This document shows, piece by piece, positions 39,410-49,691 of a stretch of 64,000 nt of DNA. The DNA is from Tomitella gaofuii (GTDB lineage Bacteria; Actinomycetota; Actinomycetes; Mycobacteriales; Mycobacteriaceae). A program made the translations under genes and the position numbers. Position 1 is the stretch's first letter. Each line of letters opens with the position of its first letter. The stretch covers positions 2,866,954-2,930,953 of the forward strand of contig NZ_CP059900.1 of NCBI RefSeq assembly GCF_014126825.1. Direction: 5' to 3'. The notes under the pieces are model-generated. The model searched no databases. It saw nothing but the letters and a program-made list of their open reading frames with translations, and had not been told where the DNA came from.

Positions 39410-40231
39410 ATGAGCAGAAGCGAGGGACGATTCGCGGGGAAGGTCGCCTTCATCACCGGCGCGGCGCGGGGCCAGGGCCGCGCCGAGGCGGTGAAGTTCG
39501 CGAACGAGGGCGCGGACATCATCGCCGTCGACGTGTGCGCGGAGTTCCGGTCCACGCCCTACCCCGGCGCCACCCAGGCCGATCTGGACGAGACCGTCCG
39601 GCTGGTGGAGGAGGCCGGCGGGAAGATCGTCGCGAGGGTCGCCGACGTGCGCGACTTCGACGGGCTGGCCGCCGCGTTGCAGGAGGGGCTCGACGCGTTC
39701 GGCCGGCTCGACATCGTCATCGCCAACGCGGGCATCTGCTCCGGCCGCATGAGCTGGGAGGTCTCGGCCGAGGACTGGAAGGAGACCGTCGACGTCAACC
39801 TGACGGGCACCTTCAACACGGCCAAGGCGGCCATCCCCTACCTGATCGACCAGGGCGAGGGCGGCGCGATCGTGTTCACCAGCTCCGTATCCGGGCTCAA
39901 GGGCACGCCGTTCACCGGCCACTACGCGGCGACCAAGCACGGCATCACCGGCCTCGCCAAGACCATGGCGAACGAGCTGGGCGAACACAAGATCCGGGTC
40001 AACACGATCCACCCCGCCGGCGTGGAGACCGGGATGAACATGGCCTCGGACATGGGGCCGCTGTTCGCGCAGCACGCCCACACTCTGGCGCCGATCTTCA
40101 TGAACTCGCTGCCCTACGCGCTCACGCAGCCCGAAGAGATCGCCGACGTCGTCGCGTGGGTGTGCTCCGACGAGGCCAAGTACATGACCGGCGTGCAGGT
40201 TCCCATCGACATCGGCAACCTCAACCGCTGA
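39410..40231 (+). CDS. Mycofactocin-type SDR oxidoreductase
   Basis: A 273-residue short-chain dehydrogenase. NAD-binding TGAARGQGRAEA is followed after beta-2 by a long insert (VCAEFRSTPYPGATQADLDETVRLV) typical of mycofactocin-coupled SDRs, which bind NAD without releasing it. Catalytic residues are Ser in SSVSGLKG and Tyr/Lys in YAATKH. AAGGAAGG precedes the ATG. Substrate unknown; the mycofactocin genes themselves are not in the window. Confidence 0.9.
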   Translation: MSRSEGRFAGKVAFITGAARGQGRAEAVKFANEGADIIAVDVCAEFRSTPYPGATQADLDETVRLVEEAGGKIVARVADVRDFDGLAAALQEGLDAFGRLDIVIANAGICSGRMSWEVSAEDWKETVDVNLTGTFNTAKAAIPYLIDQGEGGAIVFTSSVSGLKGTPFTGHYAATKHGITGLAKTMANELGEHKIRVNTIHPAGVETGMNMASDMGPLFAQHAHTLAPIFMNSLPYALTQPEEIADVVAWVCSDEAKYMTGVQVPIDIGNLNR

Positions 40232-40280
40232 CCTGGACGCGGGGTCGCATGCGACGCGCGTGCGGCCCCGCCCCATCCGG

Positions 40281-41321
40281 CTATTCGACTGTGATGGGCT
40301 GTTCCATCCCCAGCATGTAGTGGGGCTTGCCGGTGGACGGATCGACCACGAAGCACACGAGCAGATAGTCGCCTGCGTCGAGCTTCAGCGTGGTCTGCTG
40401 CTGCACATCGGGCGCTGCCGCAGCAACGCCGCCGTAGGTCTCATAGGGCGGCGGCCCCGGCGAGGCGCCCTCCGGCGCCGACAACGCCGCCCGCACGTCG
40501 TCCATCGTCTTGCCGTCGGCCGGCGCCAAGACGGCCAGCTCGTGCGGTTGGTCGCCGTCGTTGACCACTGTGATCGGCTTGTTCCAGTCGATCGACGACG
40601 GTTCGGAGAACGCGAAGTCGGTCATCTTCACGGTGGCGTCGGTCTTCGGCCACCCGTTGCTCTGCGCCGTGGCCCCCGTGGTGAAATGCGCGATCATCCC
40701 CAGCGCGTAGTGCGGTGTGCCACCGGGCCCGGGAATCTGGCAGATCACCATGTAGGTGGATCCGGGGTCCAGGTGCACGATCACGCTGGACTCGTCGCCG
40801 GGCATGACCGCGTTGGGGCCGCCCGCGAAGTCGGCCAGCGGAACCACCGCGCCGACACCCGCCGGCGTGGCGAGCGCGTCGGTGAACTGCTCGACCGTGA
40901 CGCCCGGATGCAGCTTCAGCAGCTGCGCCTGGTGCGGCATCATGGTGTCGTTGTTCTTCAGCGTGACCATCACCGTGCCGGCGGGGGCCTCCGCGGACGG
41001 CAGGGTATAGGACATCGCGCCGGTGGCGGTGGTGGCGTCGGCATCGATCTCGAAGCGCGGCAACGAATCCACCGACACGGTACCCGCAGCAGCGGCACCG
41101 CCGCCGGCTTCCTGAGTACCGGTGGCGGTGGCCGCCGTGGCGCCGGACGTGTCCCCGCCACCGTCGCTGCCGCACGCGGCGAGCAGCCCGGCGATGGCCA
41201 TCAGTCCGCAGGCCGCCAGGGCGGCCCGCCTACCCCGACTCCGCCCACACCGCGCCCGACCATGCTGCGGCGCTGGCGCTTTCCGCCCGGCCTCTCGTGC
41301 TCCCCATCGAACCGACAACAT
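40281..41321 (-). CDS. Lipoprotein with two cupredoxin-like domains
   Basis: A 346-residue exported protein. Residues 31-50 (RRAALAACGLMAIAGLLAAC) end in a lipobox, so Cys50 would be the lipid-anchored residue. A Gly/Ala/Thr-rich linker follows. Two tandem beta-rich domains each carry the full type 1 copper ligand pattern His, Cys, His, Met: His130, Cys194, His204, Met209 and His260, Cys323, His334, Met339, with the parallel phrases TPHYALGM and KPHYMLGM. Function is unrecognised; extracytoplasmic electron transfer or copper handling is inferred. The 30-residue n-region is long, so the start may lie downstream. Confidence 0.78.
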   Translation of the reverse strand: MLSVRWGAREAGRKAPAPQHGRARCGRSRGRRAALAACGLMAIAGLLAACGSDGGGDTSGATAATATGTQEAGGGAAAAGTVSVDSLPRFEIDADATTATGAMSYTLPSAEAPAGTVMVTLKNNDTMMPHQAQLLKLHPGVTVEQFTDALATPAGVGAVVPLADFAGGPNAVMPGDESSVIVHLDPGSTYMVICQIPGPGGTPHYALGMIAHFTTGATAQSNGWPKTDATVKMTDFAFSEPSSIDWNKPITVVNDGDQPHELAVLAPADGKTMDDVRAALSAPEGASPGPPPYETYGGVAAAAPDVQQQTTLKLDAGDYLLVCFVVDPSTGKPHYMLGMEQPITVE

Positions 41322-41625
41322 CTTCCGTCATCTCCTACAACGGGTCTCCCGCTCCCTGCCGGACACCCACGTCGTGATCATGGCACGCGACATGCGGACG
41401 GCCATGGCCGAACACGGCACGCGCTCCGCAGTAGTGCGCCCCGAGCCGACGGCCGGGACCGATCCGATGTCATCCGGGAAGGCGTTGGCACACGTCCAGC
41501 GCTGCGGTGACGACTCCGCCCCAGTGAGGCGGCTCAGCATCTGGGGACGGCCGCCACCGGGCGGCCTCTGCAGCCTGGACGGCGTTCTTCACGACTGTAG
41601 ACGATACTCCCACCGGTACCGACGC
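41322..41625. other. Intergenic gap, no gene recognised
   Basis: About 300 bp between the lipoprotein start and the MFS stop. A 70-codon minus-strand frame (41328-41540) is Arg/Ser-rich and has no family features. An AGGAG about 10 bases before the lipoprotein ATG is the only site I can name. The upstream region may hold that gene's promoter, but I see no clear -35/-10 pair. Confidence 0.5.
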
Positions 41626-43182
41626 TCAAGAGGCCGAATTGCCGTCCGCCGACGCCGCGTCCTGCCCCGTCGGGCGAGGGCGCAACAGCACGAGTATCGC
41701 CGCACCCGCGCACGCCAACAGCGCGGCCGTGGACCCCGCCGCCACGTGCATGCCGTTCACGAAGGCGTGCCGGGCCGAGTCGAGCAGCACGTCGCCCTGC
41801 GCGCCGCCGATCTCGCCCGCAACGCGCACCGCACCGCCGAGCGTGTCACGCACCGCGGTCGCCTGCACCGCTGCGAGCCCGGCGACGTCGACACCCGCCC
41901 GGTAGATGCCCATCACCACGCTGCCGAGCACCGCGACTCCCGCCGCGACGCCGAGCTCGTACGACGTTTCGGAGATCCCCGAGGCCGCGCCCGCCCGCTC
42001 CGGCTCGACCACGTCGACGACGACCGCCGACGTGAGCGTGAGCCCCAGTCCGGTGCCGAGCCCCACCACGACGAAGCCCACGACGAACACAAGCGCCCGG
42101 CCGTCGACGCCCAGCGCCATGAGCAGGACGGCGCCGGCGGCGGCGAACAGGATCGACCCCGCCAACGCCAGGCGCACCCCGATCCGACGCGCCACCGCCG
42201 CGGCCAGCAGCGCCGAGACCATGCTCGCGGCGGTGCCGGGAGCCGCGAGCAACCCCGCCTCCAGCGGCGAGTATCCGAGCACCATCTGCAGGTACTGGGT
42301 TCCGAAGAACAGCACCCCGGCGAGCCCGAACACCGACAGCAGGTTGGTGAGGATCGCCGTGGAGAACACCGGGTTGCGGAACAGGCGCACGTCGATCATC
42401 GGGTCGGCGGCGCGGCGCTGCCGGGACACGAACGCCCACCCGCACAGCACGCCCGCCACGACGAGGGCGCCGGTGCGTGCGCTCAGCCCGTGCGACGCGG
42501 CGTCCTTGAGCGCGTAGATCAGCGGTGCCAGGGCGCCCACGGACAGCAGCACGCCGGGGACGTCGAAGCGGCCGGGGCGCGGATCACGCGACTCACGCAG
42601 CACGAACGGCATGGCGACGAGCATCACGAGCAGAACCGGGACGGCGACGAGGAACACCGAGCCCCACCAGAAGTGCTCCAGCAGCCATCCGCCCACGAGC
42701 GGCCCGCCGGCCGCGCCCCCGCCCCACATCGCGCCCCACACGCCGATGGCCGTGGCCCGCTGGCGGCCGTCGAGGAAGGTGGCGCGGATGATGCCGAGCG
42801 TCGACGGCATGAGCATCGCCCCGAACAGGCCCTGCAGCACGCGGGCGGCGATGAGCATCCCGGGCGACACGGAGAATGCTGCGAGCACCGATGCCGCGCC
42901 GAACCCCGCGACGCCGAGCATGAGCAGCCTGCGGCGCCCCACCCTGTCCGCCAGCACGCCCATCGTCACCAGCAGCGCGGCGAGGACGAACGAGTAGATG
43001 TCGATGATCCACAGCAACTGCGCCGTGGTCGGTTCCAGGTGTTCCGAGATCGACGGCACGGCCAGGTCCAGCACCGTGGCGTCGATGGCGATGATGAGCA
43101 CCGCCCCGCACAGCACTGCGAGTCCCAGCCAATCGCGCACGCCGGCTCGCGTCGCTCCGCGTTCGACCATTGTCGTCGACAT
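41626..43182 (-). CDS. MFS drug efflux pump, DHA2 (14-TM) type
   Basis: A 518-residue transporter of the EmrB/QacA subfamily, with about 14 helices. Motif A is GVLADRVGRRRLL; RVLQGLFGAMLMPSTLGIIRATF and VPGVLLSVGAL are family features. The aspartate in AIDATVLDLAVPSI is the usual DHA2 helix-1 motif. ATG 43182 is used; the longer frame to 43239 reaches the operators. Divergent from a TetR gene with two identical operators between, the standard layout of a drug-inducible pump. Confidence 0.92.
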   Translation of the reverse strand: MSTTMVERGATRAGVRDWLGLAVLCGAVLIIAIDATVLDLAVPSISEHLEPTTAQLLWIIDIYSFVLAALLVTMGVLADRVGRRRLLMLGVAGFGAASVLAAFSVSPGMLIAARVLQGLFGAMLMPSTLGIIRATFLDGRQRATAIGVWGAMWGGGAAGGPLVGGWLLEHFWWGSVFLVAVPVLLVMLVAMPFVLRESRDPRPGRFDVPGVLLSVGALAPLIYALKDAASHGLSARTGALVVAGVLCGWAFVSRQRRAADPMIDVRLFRNPVFSTAILTNLLSVFGLAGVLFFGTQYLQMVLGYSPLEAGLLAAPGTAASMVSALLAAAVARRIGVRLALAGSILFAAAGAVLLMALGVDGRALVFVVGFVVVGLGTGLGLTLTSAVVVDVVEPERAGAASGISETSYELGVAAGVAVLGSVVMGIYRAGVDVAGLAAVQATAVRDTLGGAVRVAGEIGGAQGDVLLDSARHAFVNGMHVAAGSTAALLACAGAAILVLLRPRPTGQDAASADGNSAS

Positions 43183-43237
43183 TTCCCGCACCTTCGACTT
43201 CCCGCCGCGCCCCGTTGCGCGACGCTCGCCAGCTCTC

Positions 43238-43287
43238 AACCGTCCGGACGGTACAGAGAGTAGCAGCGAACCGTCCGGACGGTACAG
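43238..43287. promoter_or_regulatory. Duplicated TetR operators between the MFS pump and its regulator
   Basis: The 19-bp sequence AACCGTCCGGACGGTACAG occurs twice (43238-43256, 43269-43287), 31 bp apart, about three helix turns. Each contains the perfect palindrome ACCGTCCGGACGGT. TAGGGT (43295-43300) placed 7 bp before the TetR ATG suggests a leaderless regulator transcript next to the second operator. Confidence 0.88.
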
Positions 43288-43307
43288 TTCCGTGTAGGGT
43301 GATGCTC

Positions 43308-43841
43308 ATGACCACGCCGCAGACCACTCCCGACCGAATCCTCGACGCGCTGGAACGCGTGCTGCTGCGCGAGGGGCCCGGGGCGGCGACCCTCGAGGCC
43401 GTCGCGGCGGACGCCGGCGTGTCCAAGGGCGGGCTGCTCTACCACTTCTCCACCAAGGAGGCGATGCTCGCGGCGATGGTCCGTCGCCTCGGCGCCCGCT
43501 CGGACGCGGAACTTGACGCCGCAGTGGCAGGCGGGACCACCGTCGCGGAGTTCTACCTGCAGGCGCTCGACAACGACTCGTTCAGCGACAAGCCGCTCTA
43601 CCAGTCGGCCATCGCCGCGCTGCGCGGACTCGACGGGCGGCACGAGGACGTCCAGGCCGCGATGACCGAGGTGCTGCGCGGTTGGGATGCAGGGCTGCAG
43701 AAGGAGTTCGACGACCCGGTGGACGCCGAGATCGTCCGCCTCGTCGGCGACGGCATCCTCTTGTCCGCACTGCTGGACCTGCCGGCACCGGACCCCGACC
43801 TGCACGCACGAGTCGTGGCGCGGCTCCTCGGCCGCGCATGA
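43308..43841 (+). CDS. TetR-family regulator of the MFS pump
   Basis: A 177-residue TetR protein. The HTH is ATLEAVAADAGVSKGGLLYHFSTKEAML (about residues 26-53). The C-terminal domain is of the short TetR type with FYLQALDNDSFSDKPLYQSAIAAL. It presumably represses itself and the divergent MFS gene through the two palindromes and is released by a pump substrate. ATG 43302 is also possible. Confidence 0.9.
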   Translation: MTTPQTTPDRILDALERVLLREGPGAATLEAVAADAGVSKGGLLYHFSTKEAMLAAMVRRLGARSDAELDAAVAGGTTVAEFYLQALDNDSFSDKPLYQSAIAALRGLDGRHEDVQAAMTEVLRGWDAGLQKEFDDPVDAEIVRLVGDGILLSALLDLPAPDPDLHARVVARLLGRA

Positions 43842-43892
43842 TCCGCGGCGCCGCCGCGCGCCGTCAGGCCACGGCGGACGCCGGGCCGAGGG

Positions 43893-45257
43893 TCACGTCA
43901 AATAGCGGTACGCCGGCGACCCCGGCACCAGCCGATCCACCTGCATCGCCGACGCCTCCATGCGCGCCAGCAGCGGAGCCAGAGCCTCGCGTTCGCCCAG
44001 CTCGACGCCGACGAGCGCCTCGCCGGTCTCCCGATTGTTGCGCTTGACGTACTCGAACAGCGTGATGTCGTCGTCCGGCCCCAGGACCTCGTCCAGGAAG
44101 CGGCGCAGCGCGCCCGGCTCCTGCGGGAAGTCGACCAGAAAGTAGTGCTTGAGTCCCAGGTGCACCAGCGAACGTTCGAGGATCTCCCCATAGCGCGAGA
44201 CGTCGTTGTTGCCCCCGCTGATCACGCACACCACGGTGGAGCCCGGCTCCAGCCGCATCTGCTCGAGCGCCGTCACCGCCAGCGCCCCGGCGGGCTCGGC
44301 GATGACCCCCTCGGTCTGGTAAAGGTCCAGCATCGCGGTGCACACCGCGCCCTCGTCCACCTGCAGCATGGCGATCCCGCCACCGTCGGCGCGCGGGACG
44401 GTGGTCGTGACCATGGGCAGCGACGCGTGCGTCACCACGTGCGCGCCGGCCGCCAGCAGCACGTCGTAGGGCAACGCTCCCACCCGCCGCACCGCGGCGC
44501 CGTCGACGAACGGGTCCACCTCGGACAGCGTGACCGGCCCGCCGGCGGCGAGCGCCGCCGTCATGGAGGCCGCACCCGCCGGCTCCACACCCGCCACGTA
44601 CACCCCGGGGGCGCGGTCATGCAGGTAGGACACCAGCCCCGCCATGAGCCCGCCGCCGCCCACCGGGACCACCACCGTGTCCGGCGCCCCGCCGAGCTGT
44701 TCGACGATCTCCGCCGCCACCGTGCCCTGGCCGGCGATGGTGCGGGGGTCGTCGAAAGGCGGGACGATCGTCGCGCCCGTACGCTCCGCGTCCGCCTGGG
44801 CCGCGGCCGACGCGGCGTCGAACGTCGTCCCGGTCACCACCAGCTCGACGTACTCGCCGCCGTGGGCGCGGATGCGATCCCGCTTCTGCTTGGGGGTGTT
44901 CGTCGGCACGTAGATCCGGCCGTGGATGCCCAGCGAACGGCAGGCGTAGGCGACGCCCTGCGCGTGGTTGCCCGCGCTCGCGGCCACCACACCCGCGGCA
45001 CGCTCGTCGTCGGCGAGCTGCACCATCAGGTTGAACGCGCCGCGGATCTTGTAGGAGCGGACCCCCTGCAGGTCCTCGCGCTTGAGGAACACGCGCGCGC
45101 CGGTGGCCGCCGACAGACGCTCGCAGTACTGCAGCGGAGTGCGCACGACGACGTCGGCGATGCGCGCGGCGGCCGCGTCGATGTCGCCCGCCGCGGGCAG
45201 CTCGCCCCGCCCGCCGCGCGCCCCGGAACCTGCCTGCGTCTGCTCGTTGGTCGTCAC
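43893..45257 (-). CDS. ilvA: Threonine ammonia-lyase, biosynthetic
   Basis: IlvA deaminates threonine to 2-oxobutyrate, the first step to isoleucine. The 454 residues show the PLP lysine in VRSYKIRGAFN, ASAGNHAQGVA, the PLP-phosphate loop VPVGGGGLMAG and a C-terminal single ACT-like regulatory domain (about 355-450: HYFLVDFPQEPGALRRFLDEVLG). The short ACT region suggests Ile feedback with one domain. GTG 45257 is used; GTG 45275 is an alternative with a ribosome site too close. Confidence 0.94.
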   Translation of the reverse strand: MTTNEQTQAGSGARGGRGELPAAGDIDAAAARIADVVVRTPLQYCERLSAATGARVFLKREDLQGVRSYKIRGAFNLMVQLADDERAAGVVAASAGNHAQGVAYACRSLGIHGRIYVPTNTPKQKRDRIRAHGGEYVELVVTGTTFDAASAAAQADAERTGATIVPPFDDPRTIAGQGTVAAEIVEQLGGAPDTVVVPVGGGGLMAGLVSYLHDRAPGVYVAGVEPAGAASMTAALAAGGPVTLSEVDPFVDGAAVRRVGALPYDVLLAAGAHVVTHASLPMVTTTVPRADGGGIAMLQVDEGAVCTAMLDLYQTEGVIAEPAGALAVTALEQMRLEPGSTVVCVISGGNNDVSRYGEILERSLVHLGLKHYFLVDFPQEPGALRRFLDEVLGPDDDITLFEYVKRNNRETGEALVGVELGEREALAPLLARMEASAMQVDRLVPGSPAYRYLT

Positions 45258-45302
45258 AACCCCCGATTCTCGCACCCCCGCGGGCGCGCCCGCAGGCCGG
45301 TC

Positions 45303-48300
45303 TCAGGCGCCCAGGCAGCCGGCGCCGAGCAGCGCCTTGAGATCGCCCATGAGCGCCGAGGTGGGATCGACGCGCAACCGCTCGTCCAGACGGAACAGAC
45401 GCACCCTGTCCCCTTCGCCGCTGACGAGCCGCAGGTGCACATCCGAGGTGCCCGGGTGCCGCGTGAGCACCTGGCGCAGTGTCTCGACCTTGTCGGGGGT
45501 GCACATGCGCGTCGCCATCGTCACCGCCAGCGGCCGCGCCACGCCCACCGACGACAGGTCCGGCACCGCCAGGTCGTTGACGATGAGCGAGCGCCGCTCG
45601 TCGCGCTCGGAGATGCGCCCCTTGAGCAGGACGATGGCGTCGTCGGCGACGTCCATGCCCAGCACCGAATAGGTCTTGGGGAACAGCAGCACCTCGATGC
45701 CGCCGGTGAGGTCCTCGAGCTGCGCCGACGCCCACGGCAGGCCCTGCTTGTTCACCCGCCGGTTGACCGACGAGAGGATGCCGCCCACCGACACCTGTGT
45801 GCCGTCCTTGACCTTGCCCTCGAGGATCGCGGGGATGGACGTGTCCGATTGGGCGGCCAGAACGTGCTCGACACCGTTGAGCGGGTGGCCGGTGACGTAC
45901 AGGCCGAGCATCTCGCGTTCGAGGGCCAGCCGGTGCTTGGTCTCCCATTCCTCGTCGGGCACGGGGATGTCGAACACCGAGGAGTTCTCCTCCGCGGCTC
46001 CGTCCCCGCCGAACAGGTCGAACTGACCGATGGCCTCGGCCTTCTTGGTGCCCATCACGGCGTCGACGGCGTCGGAGTGCACCAGCAGCAGCCCCTTGCG
46101 CGGATGCCCGAGCGAGTCGAAGCCGCCCGCCTTGATCAGTGACTCGATGGCCTTCTTTCCGCAGGCCGCGGCGTCCACCTTGCCCAGGTAGTCCGAGAAT
46201 CCGGTGAACGCGCCCTTCTGCTCGCGCGCCGCGATGATCGACGACACCACGTTGGTGCCCACGTTGCGCACGGCGGACAGGCCGAAGCGGATGTCCTCGC
46301 CGACCGACGCGAAGTACGTCCCGGACTCGTTGACGTCCGGCGGCAGCACCGTGATGCCCAGGTGCCGGCAGTCCGCGAGGTAGACGGCGGCCTTGTCCTT
46401 GTCGTCACCCACCGACGTGAGCAGGCCCGCCATGTACTCGGCCGGGTAGTTCGCCTTCATGTAAGCGGTCCAGTAGGAGACGAGCCCGTAGCCGGCGGCG
46501 TGCGACTTGTTGAACGCGTAGCCGGCGAACGGGAGGATCGTGTCCCACAGGGCCTTGATGGCCTCCTTGGAGTAGCCGTTGTCCTGCATGCCCTTCTCGA
46601 AGCCCTCGAACTCGGCCTCGAGCACGGACGCCTTCTTCTTGCCCATGGCCCGGCGCAGGATGTCGGCTCGGCCCAGCGAGTACCCGGCCACCTTCTGCGC
46701 GATCTGCATGATCTGCTCCTGGTAGACGATCAGGCCGTAGGTGTCGGCCAGGATCTCTTTGAGCGGCTCCTCGAGCTCCGGGTGGATGGGCGTGACCTTC
46801 TGGCGGCCGTTCTTGCGGTCGGCGTAGTCGTTGTGGGCGTTCATGCCCATCGGTCCGGGCCGGTACAGCGCCAGCACGGCGACGATGTCCTCGAACCCGG
46901 TGGGCTGCATGCGCCGCAGCAGGTCGCGCATGGCGACGCCGTCGAGCTGGAACACGCCCAGCGTCTCGCCGCGCGCCAACAGCTCGTAGGTCTTCGCGTC
47001 GTCCAGCGGCAGCGTGTCCAGGTCCAGCTCGACGTCGCGGTTGGCCTTGAGGTTGTCGAGCGCGTCGCCGAGCACAGTGAGGTTGCGCAAACCCAGGAAG
47101 TCCATCTTGAGCAGGCCGATCGCCTCGCACGACGGATAGTCCCACCCGGTGATGATGGCGCCGTCCTGGGCGCGTTTCCACAGCGGGATCGCGTCCATGA
47201 GGGGCTCCGAGGACATGATCACCGCGCACGCGTGCACGCCCGCGTTGCGGATCAGCCCCTCGAGGCCCAGTGCGGTGTCGTAGATGGTGCGCACATCGGG
47301 ATCGGTCTCGACGAGCGCGCGCACCTCGGCCGCCTCCGCGTACCGCTCGTGCTCCGGGTCGGTGATTCCGGCGACGGAGATGTCCTTGGCCATGACCGGC
47401 GGCGGCAGGGCCTTGGAGATCCGGTCGGCGATCTGGAAGCCGGGCTGGCCGAAGTGCACGCGGGCGGCGTCCTTGATGGCCGCCTTGGTCTTGATCGTGC
47501 CGAACGTGATGACCTGGGCCACCTTGTCCTCGCCCCAGCGGTCGGAGGCGTAGCGGACCATCTCGCCGCGGCGGCGGTCGTCGAAGTCCATGTCGATATC
47601 GGGCATCGACACGCGCTCCGGGTTGAGGAACCGCTCGAACAGCAGGCCGTGCGGCAACGGGTCGATGTTGGTGATGCCCAGCGCGAAGGCCACCAGCGAG
47701 CCGGCCGCCGACCCGCGGCCCGGCCCCACGCGGATGCCCACCTCGTGCGCATGCCGCACCAGGTCGCCGACCACGAGGAAGTAGGCCGGGAACCCCATCT
47801 GCTCGATGACGCCGATCTCGTAGTCCGCCCGATCCAGGTACGCCTGCGACGGCCCCGACGGGAAGCGGCGCCGCAGCCCGGCGGCCACCTCCTCGCGCAG
47901 CCACGAACCCTGCGTGTGTCCGTCGGGGACCGGGAAGATCGGCATCCGGTCGTGGTGGGTCCACACCTGCTCGTACGACTCGACGCGCTCGGCCACCAGC
48001 AGCGTGTTGTCGCAGGCGCCGGGGACCTCGTCGTCGAAGAGCGCACGCATGTCCGACGCGGGCTTGAGGTAGTAACCGTCGCCGTCGAACTTGAACCGGG
48101 TCGGATCGTTGAGCGTCTTGCCCGTCTGCAGGCACAGCAGCGCCTCGTGCGTTTGCGAGAAGTCCTGCTTGACGTAGTGGCAGTCGTTCGTGGCCAGTGG
48201 CGGGATCCCCAGCTGCCGGGAGATGTCCATCAGCCCCGAGCGCACGCGGCGCTCGATGGACAGGCCGTGGTCCATGACCTCCATGAAGAAGTTCTCTTCG

Positions 48301-48869
48301 CCGAAGATCTCCTGCCATTTCGCGGCGGCCTCGAGCGCCTCGCGCTCGTGCCCCAGCCGTAGGCGGGTCTGCACCTCGCCGGACGGGCACCCGGTGGTGG
48401 CGATGATGCCCTCGGCGTGCTCGGCGATGATGTCGGCGTCCATGCGGGCCCACTTGCCCAGCTGCCCCTCGATCGAGGCCAGCGACGACAGTTTGAACAA
48501 GTTGCGCAGACCCGTCGCGTTGCGGGCGACCATCGTCATGTGTGTGTAGGCGCCGCTGCCCGACACGTCGTCGGACTTCTGGCCGGGATCGCCCCACTTG
48601 ATGCGCTTGGTGTTGAAGCGCGACTCCGGGGCAACGTAGGCCTCGATGCCGATGATCGGCTTGATGTCCGCCTTGACGGCCTGGTTGTAGAAGTCGCTGG
48701 CGCCGAACATGTTGCCGTGGTCGGTCATGCCCACGGCCGTCATGCCCAGCCGGTGCGCCTCCGCGAACAGCGCGTCGGTCTTGGCGGCCCCGTCGAGCAT
48801 CGAATACTCGGTGTGATTGTGCAGGTGCACAAACGAACTGGAATCCCTCGACTGCACCGCGTCCGCCAC
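45303..48869 (-). CDS. dnaE: DNA polymerase III alpha subunit (DnaE1 type)
   Basis: The replicative polymerase, 1188 residues. The N-terminal PHP domain has intact metal motifs ([22 protein letters not shown]), consistent with an active PHP exonuclease as in mycobacterial DnaE1. The palm-domain motifs are [13 protein letters not shown] and the catalytic [12 protein letters not shown]. HhH and OB domains and a beta-clamp-type region (IGQFDLFGG) follow. Flanked by ilvA and rluD as in mycobacteria. Confidence 0.98.
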   Translation of the reverse strand: MADAVQSRDSSSFVHLHNHTEYSMLDGAAKTDALFAEAHRLGMTAVGMTDHGNMFGASDFYNQAVKADIKPIIGIEAYVAPESRFNTKRIKWGDPGQKSDDVSGSGAYTHMTMVARNATGLRNLFKLSSLASIEGQLGKWARMDADIIAEHAEGIIATTGCPSGEVQTRLRLGHEREALEAAAKWQEIFGEENFFMEVMDHGLSIERRVRSGLMDISRQLGIPPLATNDCHYVKQDFSQTHEALLCLQTGKTLNDPTRFKFDGDGYYLKPASDMRALFDDEVPGACDNTLLVAERVESYEQVWTHHDRMPIFPVPDGHTQGSWLREEVAAGLRRRFPSGPSQAYLDRADYEIGVIEQMGFPAYFLVVGDLVRHAHEVGIRVGPGRGSAAGSLVAFALGITNIDPLPHGLLFERFLNPERVSMPDIDMDFDDRRRGEMVRYASDRWGEDKVAQVITFGTIKTKAAIKDAARVHFGQPGFQIADRISKALPPPVMAKDISVAGITDPEHERYAEAAEVRALVETDPDVRTIYDTALGLEGLIRNAGVHACAVIMSSEPLMDAIPLWKRAQDGAIITGWDYPSCEAIGLLKMDFLGLRNLTVLGDALDNLKANRDVELDLDTLPLDDAKTYELLARGETLGVFQLDGVAMRDLLRRMQPTGFEDIVAVLALYRPGPMGMNAHNDYADRKNGRQKVTPIHPELEEPLKEILADTYGLIVYQEQIMQIAQKVAGYSLGRADILRRAMGKKKASVLEAEFEGFEKGMQDNGYSKEAIKALWDTILPFAGYAFNKSHAAGYGLVSYWTAYMKANYPAEYMAGLLTSVGDDKDKAAVYLADCRHLGITVLPPDVNESGTYFASVGEDIRFGLSAVRNVGTNVVSSIIAAREQKGAFTGFSDYLGKVDAAACGKKAIESLIKAGGFDSLGHPRKGLLLVHSDAVDAVMGTKKAEAIGQFDLFGGDGAAEENSSVFDIPVPDEEWETKHRLALEREMLGLYVTGHPLNGVEHVLAAQSDTSIPAILEGKVKDGTQVSVGGILSSVNRRVNKQGLPWASAQLEDLTGGIEVLLFPKTYSVLGMDVADDAIVLLKGRISERDERRSLIVNDLAVPDLSSVGVARPLAVTMATRMCTPDKVETLRQVLTRHPGTSDVHLRLVSGEGDRVRLFRLDERLRVDPTSALMGDLKALLGAGCLGA

Positions 48870-48992
48870 GTCCTGCCCGGTCCTTTCGCCGACTGCGCCC
48901 GGCCGGCGGAGACCACCACCGGCTGCCGACGAGTCTAGGCCGTCGCCGACGTCGGCGTCCCACCCGTCCGCGCGCCGGATCGGCGCCCGTGG

Positions 48993-49691
48993 TCAGTCCA
49001 GGTACTGCACCGGCGGACGCACCGCGAAACGGCCGAACACCGCGTCCGCGGGCAGCGCCTCCACCGCCAGGACGCCCGGCCGGTCGGCGACCGCGCGCAG
49101 GTCGCCGAGGGTTCCGTGCACCACCAATGCCATCACGCACGCGCAGCCGCCGCGGAGCCCGTCGACCACCGCGGCCGCCGTGGTGCTCCCCGCCCCCGCT
49201 GCGTTCCCCGCCCCCGCTGCGTACCTGCCCGCCGCGGCGAGCCCCGTGCGCTGTGCGACGACGTCGGCCGCGCGGGACTGGGCGCGCGCCACCATCGCGG
49301 CCGGGTCGTCGGTGGCGGGGACCTGCACCGGAGTCACCGGCGTCTGCGCCCCGTCGACGGGCACGTGACTGAGCACCTCGGATATGCGCACCGGCGCCAC
49401 CGCCCGCGCCGCGTCCTCCGCGCCCACGCCCTGGTCGAACGAGACCAGCGCCCAGTGCAGCGCCTCCGACGGGCCGTGCTCCGCGTCCGGCGTGCCGCGC
49501 GGCTGCAGGCTCGCCGCCGCGCGCGCCGTGTACTCCGCAGCGGTCTCGCCGGCGGCAGGGCCGAGCGCGTCCGTCGTCACGGGCGGGGGCGGGATCGGGT
49601 TGGCCTTGCCCACCAGGAACACCGCGATGACCACGGCGACGATCACCACCGCCGTCCACACCTCGGCGGGGACACGCCGCAGCGCCGTCAC
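48993..49691 (-). CDS. Membrane-anchored protein of unknown function
   Basis: A 232-residue protein with one N-terminal membrane segment ([17 protein letters not shown], residues 12-28) and an extracytoplasmic Ala/Pro-rich domain. The GTG start overlaps the rluD stop (GTGA), so it is translationally coupled to rluD. The soluble part shows [16 protein letters not shown] and [36 protein letters not shown], the latter a compact beta-alpha-like stretch. Not recognised. Confidence 0.75.
   Translation of the reverse strand: MTALRRVPAEVWTAVVIVAVVIAVFLVGKANPIPPPPVTTDALGPAAGETAAEYTARAAASLQPRGTPDAEHGPSEALHWALVSFDQGVGAEDAARAVAPVRISEVLSHVPVDGAQTPVTPVQVPATDDPAAMVARAQSRAADVVAQRTGLAAAGRYAAGAGNAAGAGSTTAAAVVDGLRGGCACVMALVVHGTLGDLRAVADRPGVLAVEALPADAVFGRFAVRPPVQYLD

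Noticed and set aside
41328-41540. A 70-codon minus-strand frame upstream of the cupredoxin lipoprotein
   Set aside because: No ribosome site, no hydrophobic or domain pattern; treated as intergenic.
46362-48362. A 666-codon plus-strand frame opposite dnaE
   Set aside because: The minus-strand DnaE is unmistakable and the plus frame shows only the complement-type composition.
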